6,837 nucleotides of DNA from Clostridiales bacterium (GTDB taxonomy: Bacteria; Bacillota; Clostridia; Oscillospirales; QAMX01). A program made the position numbers and the translations under genes. Where the stretch lies: positions 1-6,837 of the forward strand of contig JAAZBA010000392.1 in the NCBI GenBank assembly GCA_012514045.1, given 5' to 3'. Positions 5,993 through 6,837 of this stretch are shown piece after piece. The notes below the pieces were generated by a model. The model worked only from the letters and a program-made list of their open reading frames with translations, did no database searches and had not been told where the DNA came from. Numbering within the stretch: the first letter of the stretch is position 1; each line of letters begins with the position of its first letter.

Positions 5993-6280
5993 ATGATTAG
6001 ATTAGGTATTCAGTTTTTTGCTCATAAGAAGGGCGTTGGTTCCACAAGGAACGGACGTGATTCTGAATCCAAGAGACTTGGCACGAAGCGTGCTGACGGA
6101 CAATTTGTACTGGCTGGCAACATCCTTGTGAAGCAGCGCGGAACAAAGATACATCCGGGTGAGAACGTAGGACGCGGCAGCGACGATACGCTGTTTGCCC
6201 TCAAGAGCGGCACGGTTCGTTACGAGAGACTCGGTCGTGACCGCAAAAAGGTTTCCGTTTACGAAGCCGCTGAGGAATAA
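5993..6280 (+). CDS. rpmA: 50S ribosomal protein L27 with Prp-cleaved N-terminal extension
   Basis: This encodes a 95-residue precursor of L27, which sits at the peptidyl transferase centre. It begins MIRLGIQFF, then AHKKGVGSTRNGRDS; the QFF/A junction (F9-A10) is the Prp cleavage motif known from S. aureus, so mature L27 should start at A10. RGTKIHPGENVGRGSDDTLFA (about 49-69) is the conserved body of the protein. GAGGTG (5981-5986) in the end of prp is 6 bases before the ATG. The stop TAA is followed in frame by TAG and TAG, three stops in a row, then a terminator hairpin. Confidence 0.97.
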   Translation: MIRLGIQFFAHKKGVGSTRNGRDSESKRLGTKRADGQFVLAGNILVKQRGTKIHPGENVGRGSDDTLFALKSGTVRYERLGRDRKKVSVYEAAEE

Positions 6281-6288
6281 TAGTAGTC

Positions 6289-6324
6289 AAAGAATCCCGA
6301 ACGATGTTTCGGGATTCTTTTCTT
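6289..6324 (+). terminator. Rho-independent terminator between rpmA and obgE
   Basis: AAAGAATCCCGAA (6289-6301) pairs perfectly with TTCGGGATTCTTT (6308-6320) around a 6-base loop, a 13-bp stem running into a T-rich tail (TTTTCTT). It should end most rplU-prp-rpmA transcripts. No promoter is visible in the 13 bases left before obgE, so obgE may depend on read-through. Confidence 0.85.
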
Positions 6325-6337
6325 AAGAGGAAAAACA

Positions 6338-6837
6338 ATGTTTGTTGATATAGTAAAAATTTTTATTAAGGCCGGACGCGGCGGTGATGGAGCTGTTTCT
6401 TTTCACCGTGAGAAGTACGTAGCGGCAGGCGGTCCCGATGGCGGTGATGGTGGAAAAGGTGGAAATGTGGTGTTTGCTGTGGACAACCACATGAGCTCTC
6501 TTATGGATTTCAGGTTAAAGTGCAAGTATATCGCTGAGAACGGAGAGAACGGCAGGTCGAAGAAATGCTTCGGACGCGACGGAAAGGATATTGTGATAAA
6601 AGTCCCCAAAGGTACTCTTATCAAGGAATCTGAGTCAGGTGCTCTTATAAAAGATATGTCTGATAATGAGCCTTTCGTCTGCGCCAAGGGAGGTAACGGT
6701 GGTTTCGGAAATGCTCACTTTGCCACGCCTACGAGACAGGTACCTAGATTCGCAAAGCCAGGACTTCCTGGCGAAGAGCTGAACATCACATTAGAGCTGA
6801 AGCTTCTGGCTGATGTGGGGCTTATCGGTTTCCCAAA
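6338..6837 (+). CDS. obgE: GTPase Obg/CgtA, N-terminal part (cut by window edge)
   Basis: I translated 166 codons from the ATG at 6338 to the window edge. The whole Obg fold is present: MFVDIVKIFIKAGRGGDGAVSFHREKYVAAGGPDGGDGGKGGNV is recognisable by its glycine-rich repeats (G13-G16 and G31-G42), with further Gly-rich stretches at KGGNGGFGN (about 117-125) and KPGLPGEE. The sequence ends at LADVGLIGFPK, at the first residues of the GTPase P-loop (G1) motif. The G domain and C-terminal region lie outside the window. Obg is an essential GTPase for late 50S assembly and stress response. AAGAGG (6325-6330) lies 7 bases before the ATG. Its place behind rpmA is conserved in many bacteria. Confidence 0.97.
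   Translation, partial: MFVDIVKIFIKAGRGGDGAVSFHREKYVAAGGPDGGDGGKGGNVVFAVDNHMSSLMDFRLKCKYIAENGENGRSKKCFGRDGKDIVIKVPKGTLIKESESGALIKDMSDNEPFVCAKGGNGGFGNAHFATPTRQVPRFAKPGLPGEELNITLELKLLADVGLIGFP

Overview
The window looks like a low-to-moderate GC Firmicutes chromosome, most likely a member of the Clostridia. The main reasons are the L27 protein with a QFF/A N-terminal extension next to the Prp protease gene, Firmicutes-type Shine-Dalgarno sites (GGAGG, GAGGTG), an HPr-like protein lacking the active-site histidine, and a short bacterial-type glucose-6-phosphate isomerase. No transposase, integrase, CRISPR array, tRNA or rRNA gene was seen. Most of the window is core housekeeping DNA with one accessory-looking insert, a tandem pair of SGNH hydrolase genes.

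Layout. On the minus strand at the left edge is the N-terminal 250 codons of mtaB (tRNA t6A37 methylthiotransferase), read leftwards from position 750 and cut by the window edge. All other genes are on the plus strand. Between mtaB and the next gene lies an AT-rich spacer with a 14-bp perfect palindrome that supplies a TATAAT to both strands, so it looks like a divergent promoter. Rightwards come a small HPr-like protein without the phosphorylatable His (932-1171) and pgi (1195-2532), probably one transcript. A new promoter (2559-2587) precedes a small P-loop ATP-binding protein of unknown role (2640-3053, apparent TTG start), which ends in a terminator hairpin.

Then come two tandem, equal-length (342 aa) SGNH/GDSL hydrolase paralogues (3127-4155 and 4168-5196), about 52% identical by hand alignment, both keeping the catalytic Ser and Asp-x-x-His. 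No obvious promoter lies directly before them.

The right third is the classic ribosomal operon: a strong extended -10 promoter, a structured leader of the L21 autoregulatory type, then rplU (L21), prp (cysteine protease that trims L27), rpmA (L27), a strong terminator hairpin, and the start of obgE, a GTPase for 50S assembly, cut by the right edge. rplU and prp overlap by one base, and the rpmA Shine-Dalgarno lies inside the end of prp. Prp would remove the first nine residues of L27, and Obg acts on the same 50S subunit.

Nothing here is clearly a new defence or mobile system. The most rewarding points are the alternative pairings in the L21 leader, the tandem hydrolase pair behind a terminator with no visible promoter, the His-less HPr beside pgi, and the symmetric bidirectional promoter.
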